NCBI GenBank assembly: GCA_012961725.1
Contig: DTYU01000112.1
Span: 1-6,810 of the forward strand
Source of the DNA: Desulfotomaculum sp.
GTDB taxonomy: Bacteria > Bacillota > Desulfotomaculia > Desulfotomaculales > Ammonificaceae
Length of the DNA: 6,810 bases
Direction of reading: 5' to 3'
Part shown: piece by piece, positions 1 through 6,022 of the stretch
Numbering within the stretch: the stretch's first letter is position 1
Layout: every line of letters begins with the position of its first letter
Program-made: the position numbers and the translations under genes
Notes under the pieces: generated by a model
What the model was told of the DNA's origin: nothing
Database searches by the model: none
What the model saw: only the letters and a program-made list of their open reading frames with translations

Positions 1-1365
1 GCCGGCTTCCTCTTTCCGGGCCATAATCGCGTTGGCCACCCTGCCCCATTCCTCCGCACGCCGGTCTAAATAGGCGGCGACCGTCCCGGCGAGTATCGAC
101 TCCGCCCCGGGATGGGTAGGCCGCGCACCGGTCTCGGCAACGATCTCCCGCAGGGCCTGCGGTACGTCGATGATCGGGCAAGGGCGCAGGTGATTATCAT
201 TGAACGGCTGCCGCTTCTGGAAGGCGGCAAACAACGGGTTCTTGAGCACCTCAAGCAGCGATTTGCCCTTTATGTTCTCCACGGAAAAATGGGCAAACGC
301 GCAGGGCTCTACGACACCGCTGGCCGTGATGTGAAAATACATCCTGCCGCCAGCGATGCAGCCGCACGTGAGTGCGCCGTCGTTCCAGAAATCGGCGATC
401 TGAATCGGTTTGTGCGTCCTGATATACGGTATCCGCTCCGACAAGTAGGCCCGCTGCTCGGGCGTCACCATCAGGTCGGGGTTCGGGTTCCGCCCAATGG
501 GAATGTAGTGAAAGGTCCAGCCGTAAACGGCTCCCTTTTCAATGAGAAAATCGATGAACGCGTCGCTGGTAACCTCATCGACATTGTATCTGGTGATGGT
601 GAGTGAGATTCCAAAGACGGCCCCCCGTTCCCGCAATGCGTCCATGGCCTTCATGATCCGGTCGAAGACCCCTTTGCCGCGCCGCGCATCGGTCTGCTCG
701 CGCCACCCTTCGAGGCTTATCACTGGGGAAAGGTTCCCGGCCTCCACAATGGCGTCTGCCACCTTTTCGGTAATTAAGGTGCCGTTTGTATAGACCATAA
801 AGGCCATATCGGGGTGCTTTTCCGCCAGGCGGATAAGGTGCGGGTATTTGAACGGCTCACCGCCGGAGATCACGGCCCAATAGATTCCGAGTTCCTTTGC
901 CTCATTCATCAGCCGGTCCAAGGTTTCAAAATCGAGCGTATCGTGTTTTTCATACATCCCGGCCCAGCAGCCCTCGCACCGGAGGTTGCAATCACTGGTA
1001 GGGTCAATCAGGAAGAAGTTCGGGATATGCACCCCTAACTTCCGAGAGAGCTCCTGCTGGCGCGGGATGCCCAGGATCATGGCGTTGATAAACCAGTTGT
1101 GCAGGAGCCGCCGCTTTACGTTAGGGTGCGTACGCTCGAAAAGCCTGTTGATATAGACCCGCCCCGCCGGATTGGTTTCATACCATTCGGCGATCTTCAG
1201 TGCGTGCCGCCGGTGGTGCTCCCTCTTCGCTAATTTCTTGGCCAGGGCAAGAACTTTCGGGAGATTCTCTTCGGGATTGCGGTCGATATACCCGAGCATC
1301 TGCCGTACTAATTGCTCGCCGAGAAACCGTCTTGCCAGCTCAAAACTCGGTGACAAACTCGACAT
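1..1365 (-). CDS. Radical SAM protein with SPASM-like C-terminal cysteine cluster (3' end outside window)
   Basis: The frame stays open from ATG 1365 to the window edge (455 codons), so the C-terminus is missing. A strong site, TAAGGAGGGG at 1380-1371, sits five bases upstream of the ATG. Residues 1-115 form a charged, mostly helical N-terminal region that I do not recognise. The radical SAM core starts at the CNLRCEGCW motif, with Cys126, Cys130 and Cys133 as the CX3CX2C ligands of the SAM-binding 4Fe-4S cluster. SGGEPF at 167-172 is the usual SAM-contact motif. Later cysteines (Cys334, Cys336, Cys355, Cys396) lie where SPASM or twitch domains bind extra clusters, which suggests a peptide- or protein-modifying or maturation enzyme of the PqqE/SkfB/anSME type. 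The substrate is unknown and no precursor peptide gene is visible. It lies 90 bases behind the regulator at 1456-2118 and is probably co-transcribed with it. The radical SAM call is firm; the role is open. Confidence 0.93.
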   Translation of the reverse strand, partial: MSSLSPSFELARRFLGEQLVRQMLGYIDRNPEENLPKVLALAKKLAKREHHRRHALKIAEWYETNPAGRVYINRLFERTHPNVKRRLLHNWFINAMILGIPRQQELSRKLGVHIPNFFLIDPTSDCNLRCEGCWAGMYEKHDTLDFETLDRLMNEAKELGIYWAVISGGEPFKYPHLIRLAEKHPDMAFMVYTNGTLITEKVADAIVEAGNLSPVISLEGWREQTDARRGKGVFDRIMKAMDALRERGAVFGISLTITRYNVDEVTSDAFIDFLIEKGAVYGWTFHYIPIGRNPNPDLMVTPEQRAYLSERIPYIRTHKPIQIADFWNDGALTCGCIAGGRMYFHITASGVVEPCAFAHFSVENIKGKSLLEVLKNPLFAAFQKRQPFNDNHLRPCPIIDVPQALREIVAETGARPTHPGAESILAGTVAAYLDRRAEEWGRVANAIMARKEEAG

Positions 1366-1370
1366 ATAAC

Positions 1371-1380
1371 CCCCTCCTTA
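1371..1380 (-). promoter_or_regulatory. Ribosome binding site of the radical SAM gene
   Basis: TAAGGAGGGG lies five bases before ATG 1365. It is a near-perfect match to the 16S anti-Shine-Dalgarno sequence and fixes the start of the radical SAM gene, which has no competing start nearby. Confidence 0.8.
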
Positions 1381-1455
1381 ACGTTTCTTGTTTAGCTTTC
1401 CCTCATTTCGTCCCATCCAAGCCCATGACCTACGACCACCCCCGCTTTAACTGCT

Positions 1456-2118
1456 TCAGCGTTCAAGCGCTTCTTTAAGAAAACTTGCCAAGAAGTGAAC
1501 TTCGCCCGGCTCAAGCTCCGCAACCTGCCTCTGTAACCGTTTTATACACCTTTCTACCGGACCGGAGACCGCGCCGCCTAACAACGCCCCGATCGCCGCA
1601 CCGGTAAAAAGACTCAGTCCCTCTTCGGGATGACGCGCCCTGGCGATTATCTCTGAAAGAAACTTGCGCCCGCTTGTGCTCATTTCGCCAAGGTGGGCAA
1701 TCAGCACCGCAAGGTTGTAAGCGCTTTTTGCCAGTCTCCCCTTGATTTCCGGAAGCTCATGCAGGAGTTCCCCCACGATCTCCCTTGCCCGCTGCCTCTT
1801 TTCCTTGAGCAGGTTCAGCAGGCGCCCCCGCAGCGCCGGCCAGTCCTCCGCCGACTCCCTTCTTGCCGGATCTTTCTTCCGGGTCGGTCTGTAAAGCACC
1901 AAGGCCCGTCCCGGCCCTCCTTCCTTTCTGCCCGTTTCGTAAACCGCTTCTAAGTAACCGTCCTGCTCGAGCCGGCGCAGGATGTCATACGCCGTCCAGC
2001 GACTTACTTTTAAATCGCTTGCCACATCGGTATAGTGCACAGGACGCCTTCTTTGTTCATACCTTTGAATTAGCATGGCAAGAAAATCCTTGCGCCGGCG
2101 CGTCAGAGCCAAATCCAT
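1456..2118 (-). CDS. Winged-helix transcriptional regulator, uncharacterised C-terminal domain
   Basis: This encodes 220 residues from ATG 2118. Residues 5-60 look like a winged helix-turn-helix: a basic first helix (RRRKDF), then 'YTDVASDLKVSRWTAYDIL' as the helix-turn-helix and 'RRLEQDGYLEAVYE' leading into the wing. The pattern recalls MarR, LexA or iron-dependent repressor N-termini. A Gly/Arg-rich wing (64-72) and a charged linker follow. Residues 95-165 are helical. A small hydrophobic Gly/Ala-rich stretch at 171-186 could be a buried ligand-binding helix or a weak membrane contact, and the protein ends in an amphipathic helix. I do not recognise the C-terminal half. The start is uncertain. 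GGGGAGG at 2125-2119 is only about one base from ATG 2118 but seven from TTG 2112, so TTG may be the true start. TTG 2154 is unlikely because it lies almost on the predicted transcription start. The gene probably forms an operon with the radical SAM gene downstream. Confidence 0.85.
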   Translation of the reverse strand: MDLALTRRRKDFLAMLIQRYEQRRRPVHYTDVASDLKVSRWTAYDILRRLEQDGYLEAVYETGRKEGGPGRALVLYRPTRKKDPARRESAEDWPALRGRLLNLLKEKRQRAREIVGELLHELPEIKGRLAKSAYNLAVLIAHLGEMSTSGRKFLSEIIARARHPEEGLSLFTGAAIGALLGGAVSGPVERCIKRLQRQVAELEPGEVHFLASFLKEALER

Positions 2119-2154
2119 TCCTCCCCTAAAAACACAAATAACCCAAGAAACCAA

Positions 2155-2353
2155 TATTGTTTTATTATATGCCGGTTACCCGAAAGTATGTCAACGCGCC
2201 AAAATCTCGAAATACTCAAGAATTTATCTTTCTGGCCACAAAAGTTGGGTTCTACCACCACTTTTTTATGCAGGGAAGTGATAGGTCAGGCTTTCTCCTT
2301 CTTGGTAGATTTATGGGACTGTCACGCGGCACGAAGGCATCCTGTGTCAGGCT
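2155..2353. other. Intergenic region between nrdG and the regulator gene
   Basis: These 199 bases hold the candidate regulator promoter. They also hold the first copy of a direct repeat, GTCAGGCTTT, at 2285-2294. The second copy at 2346-2355 overlaps the nrdG stop. I see no strong hairpin-plus-T-run terminator for nrdG on the minus strand and no believable small gene. Confidence 0.5.
2164..2194 (-). promoter_or_regulatory. Candidate sigma-70/SigA promoter of the regulator-radical SAM operon
   Basis: On the minus strand TTGACA (2194-2189) and TATAAT (2169-2164) both match consensus exactly but are 19 bases apart, two more than optimal. Transcription would begin near 2157, leaving a leader of about 40 bases before the regulator start. 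A 7-base palindrome, GGTTACC (2174-2180), lies in the spacer and could be part of an operator. A shifted -10 (CATATA, 17-base spacing) is also possible. Support is sequence match only. Confidence 0.5.
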
Positions 2354-2869
2354 TTAGAGGTGTAAAATTGCAACCGGTGCTTCGGTCGTCTTTGAGGCGC
2401 GGACGTCAATGATCCGCTGGTTGCGCGAACCGCGGAAGGGAAGGGTGATGTCGCGCTCAGCCAGAATGAAGGGGCCGTCAATGAGAATATCGGTCATCTC
2501 GAGGAGGTCTTGCACTGCTTCCTCCCCCTTTGCCCGAAGCTGTTCATAGGTATACCCGGTATAGGTAACGATGTCATAACCCTTATCCTTGAGGAGTCTG
2601 CCAAGGGAGGCAAAGGCCGCCGCCTGCGAAAAAGGCTCCCCGCCGGAAAAGGTCACCCCGCGCGTCAGCGGGTTACGTTCGACATCCGCAACTATCTCGT
2701 CTACGGTTACGTCATACCCGCCCGCCGGGTCCCAGGTCTCCGGATTGTGGCAGCCGGGACAGCGGTGCGGGCACCCCTGCGCAAAAATAACGTACCGCAG
2801 CCCCGGGCCGTCCACCACGCTTTCGCGGACTATGCCGGCGATACGGAGCCTAACTTGTCCGTTTACCAC
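2354..2869 (-). CDS. nrdG: Anaerobic ribonucleoside-triphosphate reductase activating protein
   Basis: NrdG is the radical SAM activase that abstracts a hydrogen from the glycine of NrdD, arming class III ribonucleotide reductase for dNTP synthesis without oxygen. The 171-residue product has a normal length for the family. It shows the family N-terminus 'RESVVDGPGLRYVIFAQGC', the cluster motif CPHRCPGC (Cys33, Cys37, Cys40) followed by HNPETWD, and TFSGGEPF at 73-80 for SAM binding. The start is GTG 2869: AAAGGAGG at 2887-2880 is 10 bases upstream, and the nearer ATG at 2876 is out of frame and hits a stop after eight codons. Its partner gene nrdD ends at 6317, about 3.4 kb upstream, because a restriction-modification cassette and an intron remnant lie between them. 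It may now need its own promoter. The identification is firm. Confidence 0.96.
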   Translation of the reverse strand: MVNGQVRLRIAGIVRESVVDGPGLRYVIFAQGCPHRCPGCHNPETWDPAGGYDVTVDEIVADVERNPLTRGVTFSGGEPFSQAAAFASLGRLLKDKGYDIVTYTGYTYEQLRAKGEEAVQDLLEMTDILIDGPFILAERDITLPFRGSRNQRIIDVRASKTTEAPVAILHL

Positions 2870-3049
2870 GTAACATTAGCCTCCTTTAGGCAGTTGATTC
2901 AGAAACATGTTCATAATACGCCAATACGACCCTTTGTGATTCTGTGATTCAGCTGCTTTTAAACAGTTCTGTCAACGTAATGGTTTTTGGAGTATATATA
3001 ACATTTATTAGCATCGCCTATAACTTTAGATAAGACAGATAAATCATTT
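2870..3049. other. AT-rich intergenic stretch between intron remnant and nrdG
   Basis: These 180 bases hold no convincing gene. The stretch contains the nrdG ribosome binding site, a perfect two-copy tandem of TGTGATTC at 2935-2950 and an isolated TTGACA on the minus strand at 2975-2970 that lacks a good -10 partner. It directly follows the presumed 3' end of the group II intron, so it should represent the intron's 3' exon side, that is, the original target DNA or the far end of the restriction-modification island. No terminator is visible. Confidence 0.6.
2880..2887 (-). promoter_or_regulatory. Ribosome binding site deciding the GTG start of nrdG
   Basis: AAAGGAGG ends 10 bases before GTG 2869. 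An ATG at 2876-2874 is closer but reads only a few codons before TAG, so the GTG is the functional start. Confidence 0.75.
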
Positions 3050-3077
3050 GTCGAGTAGACGTATCGACTACTCTCTA
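3050..3077 (-). ncRNA. Group II intron domain VI-like hairpin and intron 3' end
   Basis: On the minus strand GAGTAG (3073-3068) can pair with CTACTC (3058-3053), closing a short loop that holds a further CG/CG pairing. The run ends CTACTCGAC at 3050, with an A seven bases from the end where the branch-point A of domain VI is expected and a 3'-terminal AC that fits the group II 'AY' rule. The position right after domain V supports the call. The exact 3' boundary is inferred. Confidence 0.6.
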
Positions 3078-3087
3078 CGCCCCTCAC

Positions 3088-3121
3088 ACAACTAGACGTA
3101 CGGATTTCCCGCATTCGGCTC
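3088..3121 (-). ncRNA. Group II intron domain V, degenerate
   Basis: The minus strand starts GAGCCGAATGCG, turns through a GAAA tetraloop and returns through TCCGTACGTCTAGTTGT, followed by GTGAGGGG. This matches the usual bacterial domain V layout (GAGCCG...GAAA...CGTACGGTTC, then TGTGAGGGG). The AGC catalytic triad is present at 3120-3118. Pairing in the lower helix is damaged: with the normal register, helix positions 1, 5 and 7 oppose G, A and C as mismatches. Two of these look like simple G-to-A changes. The domain is recognisable but probably catalytically dead. Confidence 0.8.
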
Positions 3122-3122
3122 T

Positions 3123-3569
3123 TCAAGAAAGCTCACACGCATCAACCGCTGAAAGCATAGAGGTCAAAAGAGATTTTAGGCCTGGGTGCCGATATCGCCT
3201 AACGAACTTCCAAAACCGGCGGCGCACTTATGCCGCCTCTGGCTCGCGCGCTCGTACCACTTAGCCTCAATTCTCAGGGCCTGCTCCGTAAATGCCTCGA
3301 CCCTCTCATAGTTGCCGCTAACTCCGCAGTACCGCTGATGACCCAACAGCTTGAGCTGGAACATCGGCCACCACTTACGCAGCGGCATCAGGTACCTTAC
3401 CGCCTTAACCCACTTCTTTACCGCCTTGAGCTTCTCCCGGAACCTCTTGGCGCTCGTGCGGCCCAAGCTTGTACTGACCCCTCCGGGTTTTGTCGTTAAA
3501 GTGGGTGAAGCCTAAGAAGTCAAAGGTCGGCGGCTTCTGCACTTTCCTCCGGGCGTTCTCCGTCGCATA
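3123..3569 (-). pseudogene. Group II intron reverse transcriptase/maturase, C-terminal fragment with frameshifts
   Basis: Three reading-frame segments together spell the end of a group II intron-encoded protein. The first (3569 to about 3464) reads YATENARRK, then TFDFLGFTHF and KTRRGQYKLG, the typical FDFLGF segment before the maturase domain. One extra G in the run at 3464-3462 shifts the frame to a segment reading GRTSAKRFREKLKAVKKW, LLGHQRYCGVSGNYERV and WYERASQRR, matching the usual 'KLRGHYxYYGVSGN' and 'WLNRRSQR' blocks. Near 3228-3235 the frame moves again to RFWKFVRRYRHPGLKSL, the counterpart of the terminal 'WxxFxxxLxRYPLPxPRI' block, ending at TGA 3125-3123 just ahead of domain V. 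The catalytic reverse transcriptase domain with its YADD box is missing. The fragment cannot make a working protein. The family call rests on several conserved blocks in order. Confidence 0.85.
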
Positions 3570-3638
3570 CCACCCAATCCCTGTACGGCCACTGCCATCA
3601 CCTCAAAGCCCTTATATCCTAAGATCCGCCCTATCTGG

Positions 3639-4598
3639 TTATTGGTATTTCTCGGTTTCCTCCCGTAAGAAAAAGCTTCTCTGGCCGCTTCGCTCCACCC
3701 AGTCACCTATACAGAACTCATCGAAACGAAACTTCGATCCTTCTAAATATTCCTCAACAACATCAACAGCTACCCAACGGCGTTTTAGATGCTCGCAAAC
3801 TTCTCCAGTCACGTTTGAACCAGCGAACGGATCAACTACAAGATCACCCTCATCCGTCAGCATCTTAATAAAAAATTCCGGGAGACCAGCAGGATACCTT
3901 GCCGGATGGGGTCTTATCCCGGATTGGCGACAAGCGCGCAAGTAACGACTATTGCTCTCAGTGTTCGCGATTTGAATTAGATTAGGCGGAATCGCTCCGT
4001 TATTTCTTTTGCTAAACTTAGCGGATATCTGATGCCCGCTTGGTCGGACTTTCGTTTTGTACCCATTTTTCAAGAGTTGTTCCATACTCTCACTGTACGG
4101 CTGCAACACCTTCCGGTTACTTGCCTTTGGATGAGGCTCTTTGCAAAGCCACCATATACAATCCACTGCGTCTTTGACGCGCTCCCGACGAACTGTAACC
4201 CATTCCGCCGGTGTAGGGAGTTTTGAAGGGTTGTACCAAAAGAATTCCTGAGCAAGATAGAACTTATATCCCGGCATCCTACAGAGTTCTATTAGTAACT
4301 CATAATGATAAAGGCTTCGTGTCGGCTGCCCCCGATCCCAACTGCCGCCTATGTGAATTACAAGACTCCCTTTCTGTTTGAGGATTCTGTGAAAAACGCG
4401 CGCAAACTCTAGGAACCACGCTACGTATTCTCCCGCCTCGACATTCCCGTATTCTTTCTTCCGCCGCAACGCAAAAGGAGGGGAGGTCATTATCAGGTCA
4501 ACCGAGTTTTTCAAGCTCTCATCCGCAAGGATCTCTTTTGCATCCCCTAAGTATGCTACTCCATATTCGGTCTCGTAAAACGGCTCAATACGCAGCAT
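3639..4598 (-). CDS. Type II DNA methyltransferase, beta class, probably N4-cytosine specific
   Basis: This protein (319 residues from ATG 4598) would transfer a methyl group from SAM to a base in the host recognition site, protecting it from the nuclease encoded just upstream. The catalytic motif IV is TSPPF at 38-42, preceded by the buried strand VDLIM. SPP followed by an aromatic residue is typical of N4-cytosine methyltransferases, though some N6-adenine enzymes carry it. The SAM-binding motif I, VVDPFAGSNVTGE (254-266), comes near the C-terminus. This IV-before-I order defines the beta class and leaves residues of about 150-230 as the probable target-recognition region. HPARYPAGLPEFFIKMLT (231-248) is also typical of the family. 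ATG 4598 has AGGTGGG in the preceding stop region; GTG 4607 is an alternative that abuts the upstream stop at 4608. The last 20-30 residues lie at the border with the intron remnant and may not be original. Target sequence unknown. Confidence 0.9.
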   Translation of the reverse strand: MLRIEPFYETEYGVAYLGDAKEILADESLKNSVDLIMTSPPFALRRKKEYGNVEAGEYVAWFLEFARVFHRILKQKGSLVIHIGGSWDRGQPTRSLYHYELLIELCRMPGYKFYLAQEFFWYNPSKLPTPAEWVTVRRERVKDAVDCIWWLCKEPHPKASNRKVLQPYSESMEQLLKNGYKTKVRPSGHQISAKFSKRNNGAIPPNLIQIANTESNSRYLRACRQSGIRPHPARYPAGLPEFFIKMLTDEGDLVVDPFAGSNVTGEVCEHLKRRWVAVDVVEEYLEGSKFRFDEFCIGDWVERSGQRSFFLREETEKYQ

Positions 4599-4607
4599 AG
4601 TTCCCAC

Positions 4608-5975
4608 CTACAGGTCCAATTTTTTTATTTTCATCGCATATATTGCTTCTCGATTTAAAGCATCTGCTATATGTGTAGGGGTTTTGGCAATCTTTTCTAA
4701 ATCGGCTGAGTCCAGTAGAACTACATTCAAGTTAGTAGTCCTCATTACCTGCTGCGCATACTTCCTGGCCTCACTACTGATACTGCCGGTAGAAATAACC
4801 ATCACCACGTTAGATTTCAGTTGAAATGTAAGTCCAACTTCTTTGGCCACGTCGTCAAGACTAACAACCTTAGTATTCTTGCACTGTATCTGCCAACGAG
4901 AAAAGAGGAGGCGTGCCCCCTCAAAGATCAGATCAACTTCTGCACCTCCCGTCGTCTCACCCCGAAGGCGGGTTGCTACGTACTTCAAATCAATCAGCCT
5001 CATAAGGTAAAACCCAAGTGCTTCCAAAGCCAGCCCCTTGATATGTTTATCTCTCGCAGACAGATCTTTTAGTATCTCCATGAAGGGTTTTCGCAATAGA
5101 GGCCGAAGGTCAGGATGTACCTGGCTTTCAAGGCACTCAATAAGTGGAACAACTAAGGCTGTATGTACCTTTTTCGAGAGCCACACCCTGAAGGGTTTTG
5201 CTCCTCGACCACTTGCCTTGGTTCCTCTTTCGAGAGATATGTAACCATTTCTCTCAAGCGGATAGAGCACAGTCTTGGGTAGATTTTTTTCATCGAACTT
5301 TACCCCATACGTTGTAGCCGCTAACTTCTCCACTTCGTTTGACCAATATGAGCTTCCCCCTAAATTGGCCAGAGTTTTCAAAAAAGCTTTTTGCTCAACA
5401 GTAAACATGGAAAGCTCATCCAACGTTTTGCTGGACGCACCAACAACCTCTTCGAGCCGTTGGGTGTCTATTTGCCAATCAGCAGAAGTAACTATCCCCG
5501 CTTTTTCGAGCCACAGGCGCATTATGCTCGGATGTTTTCCTCCTCGCGGAAAGCGAACACCTCTTTCTTTTAACCATTCGCGTAATTTCCGCAGTTCCAC
5601 TTTTTCACCATGTACCTGCATATCTTGAACCGTTTGGAGAACTATTAGTCCCTTGAGGTTTAACAGAATGTGCCGTGCGAAAAGCTCGTAAAGCTTATCT
5701 GGCGTTTCCTTGAGAGAAAAAAGTTCTTTTCCAAATTCTGTTAGGTGGCCACCACGCGTAAGAACACCATAAGCGATCATTCCCAACTTACAGTTATTCG
5801 CCAGCTTTCGGCGGTTGTACTCGCTGGTCGGGTGAGAATCAAAATATTCCTGCCGTATTGAATCCTCCAGGGCATGCCAGTCTCCGCTATGTTCTTGAGC
5901 CATTTCCAAAATCCGAATAAGATCAATCTGGCTCGGCGAAAACTCGCTCCCGAAAGGAAGGTCACTTTTTGCCAT
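4608..5975 (-). CDS. Restriction endonuclease with C-terminal Mrr-like PD-(D/E)XK domain
   Basis: This encodes 455 residues from ATG 5975. GGAGG at 5988-5984 has eight-base spacing to the ATG, and the TTG one codon earlier is less likely. The C-terminus (about 308-435) reads as an Mrr-type nuclease: LALEALGFYL with Glu318, then GAEVDLIF with Asp348, then WQIQCKN giving the Gln364-x-Lys366 catalytic end. After that come VVMVISTGSISSEARKYA and VVLLDSADLEKI, the usual strand-helix-strand tail of Mrr_cat domains. The first 300 residues are mainly helical with probable winged-helix DNA-binding parts (for example 185-265, ending in a basic wing 'RGTKASGRGAKPFRVW'). I cannot name them. No membrane or signal segment is seen, so it should act on DNA in the cytoplasm. 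With the adjoining methyltransferase it makes a two-gene type II-like restriction-modification pair. Its base composition is visibly AT-richer than that of the nrd genes, which suggests transfer. Recognition site unknown. Confidence 0.85.
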   Translation of the reverse strand: MAKSDLPFGSEFSPSQIDLIRILEMAQEHSGDWHALEDSIRQEYFDSHPTSEYNRRKLANNCKLGMIAYGVLTRGGHLTEFGKELFSLKETPDKLYELFARHILLNLKGLIVLQTVQDMQVHGEKVELRKLREWLKERGVRFPRGGKHPSIMRLWLEKAGIVTSADWQIDTQRLEEVVGASSKTLDELSMFTVEQKAFLKTLANLGGSSYWSNEVEKLAATTYGVKFDEKNLPKTVLYPLERNGYISLERGTKASGRGAKPFRVWLSKKVHTALVVPLIECLESQVHPDLRPLLRKPFMEILKDLSARDKHIKGLALEALGFYLMRLIDLKYVATRLRGETTGGAEVDLIFEGARLLFSRWQIQCKNTKVVSLDDVAKEVGLTFQLKSNVVMVISTGSISSEARKYAQQVMRTTNLNVVLLDSADLEKIAKTPTHIADALNREAIYAMKIKKLDL

Positions 5976-6022
5976 CAACTAGTCCTCCAAGTACCACTTA
6001 TCCAGATCGTCAAGCCGCACCT

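Larger units (their letters stand above)
3050..3600 (-). mobile_element. 5'-truncated, decayed group II intron (3' tail only)
   Basis: Reading down the minus strand, the region has the correct order for the end of a bacterial group II intron: C-terminal maturase part of the reverse transcriptase, domain V, a domain VI-like hairpin and a terminal sequence CTACTCGAC ending at 3050. The 5' ribozyme domains I-III and the reverse transcriptase catalytic domain, normally well over 1.5 kb, are absent. The upstream edge is not sharply visible. It lies between the methyltransferase stop at 3639 and the first recognisable maturase residues at about 3569, so 3600 is an estimate. Frameshifts in the protein and mismatches in domain V show that it is a dead fossil. 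The intron class cannot be assigned from this fragment with confidence. Confidence 0.8.

Noticed and set aside
112..1038. Long plus-strand ORFs at 112-606, 542-793 and 814-1038
   Set aside because: They are antisense to the radical SAM gene, whose cysteine and SGGEPF motifs are clear. They have no good ribosome binding sites and no recognisable domains.
2341..2356. Hairpin CCTG-TGT-CAGG followed by CTTT as a plus-strand terminator
   Set aside because: The stem has only four base pairs and the T-run is three, and no plus-strand gene lies upstream.
2510..2947. A 145-residue plus-strand ORF overlapping nrdG
   Set aside because: It is antisense to nrdG, which is identified by its cluster motif and family N-terminus. 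The plus-strand product has no family features.
2947..2975. TTGACA at 2975-2970 (minus strand) as a promoter for nrdG
   Set aside because: The -35 box is perfect, but the best -10 at 17-base spacing is CTGAAT, with only three matches to consensus. nrdG may need a promoter here, but the sequence does not support this one well enough.
3053..3073. GAGTAG...CTACTC inverted repeat as a transcription terminator
   Set aside because: No T-run follows on either strand. Its position right after domain V fits intron domain VI better.
3081..3130. Coding frame reading EEPNAGNPYV through domain V
   Set aside because: A reading frame through the domain V sequence is a by-product of the RNA structure. It is short and stops at once.
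3176..3466. A 96-residue free-standing gene
   Set aside because: Its residues match the maturase end of group II intron proteins and the flanking blocks continue in other frames, so it is one segment of a pseudogene.
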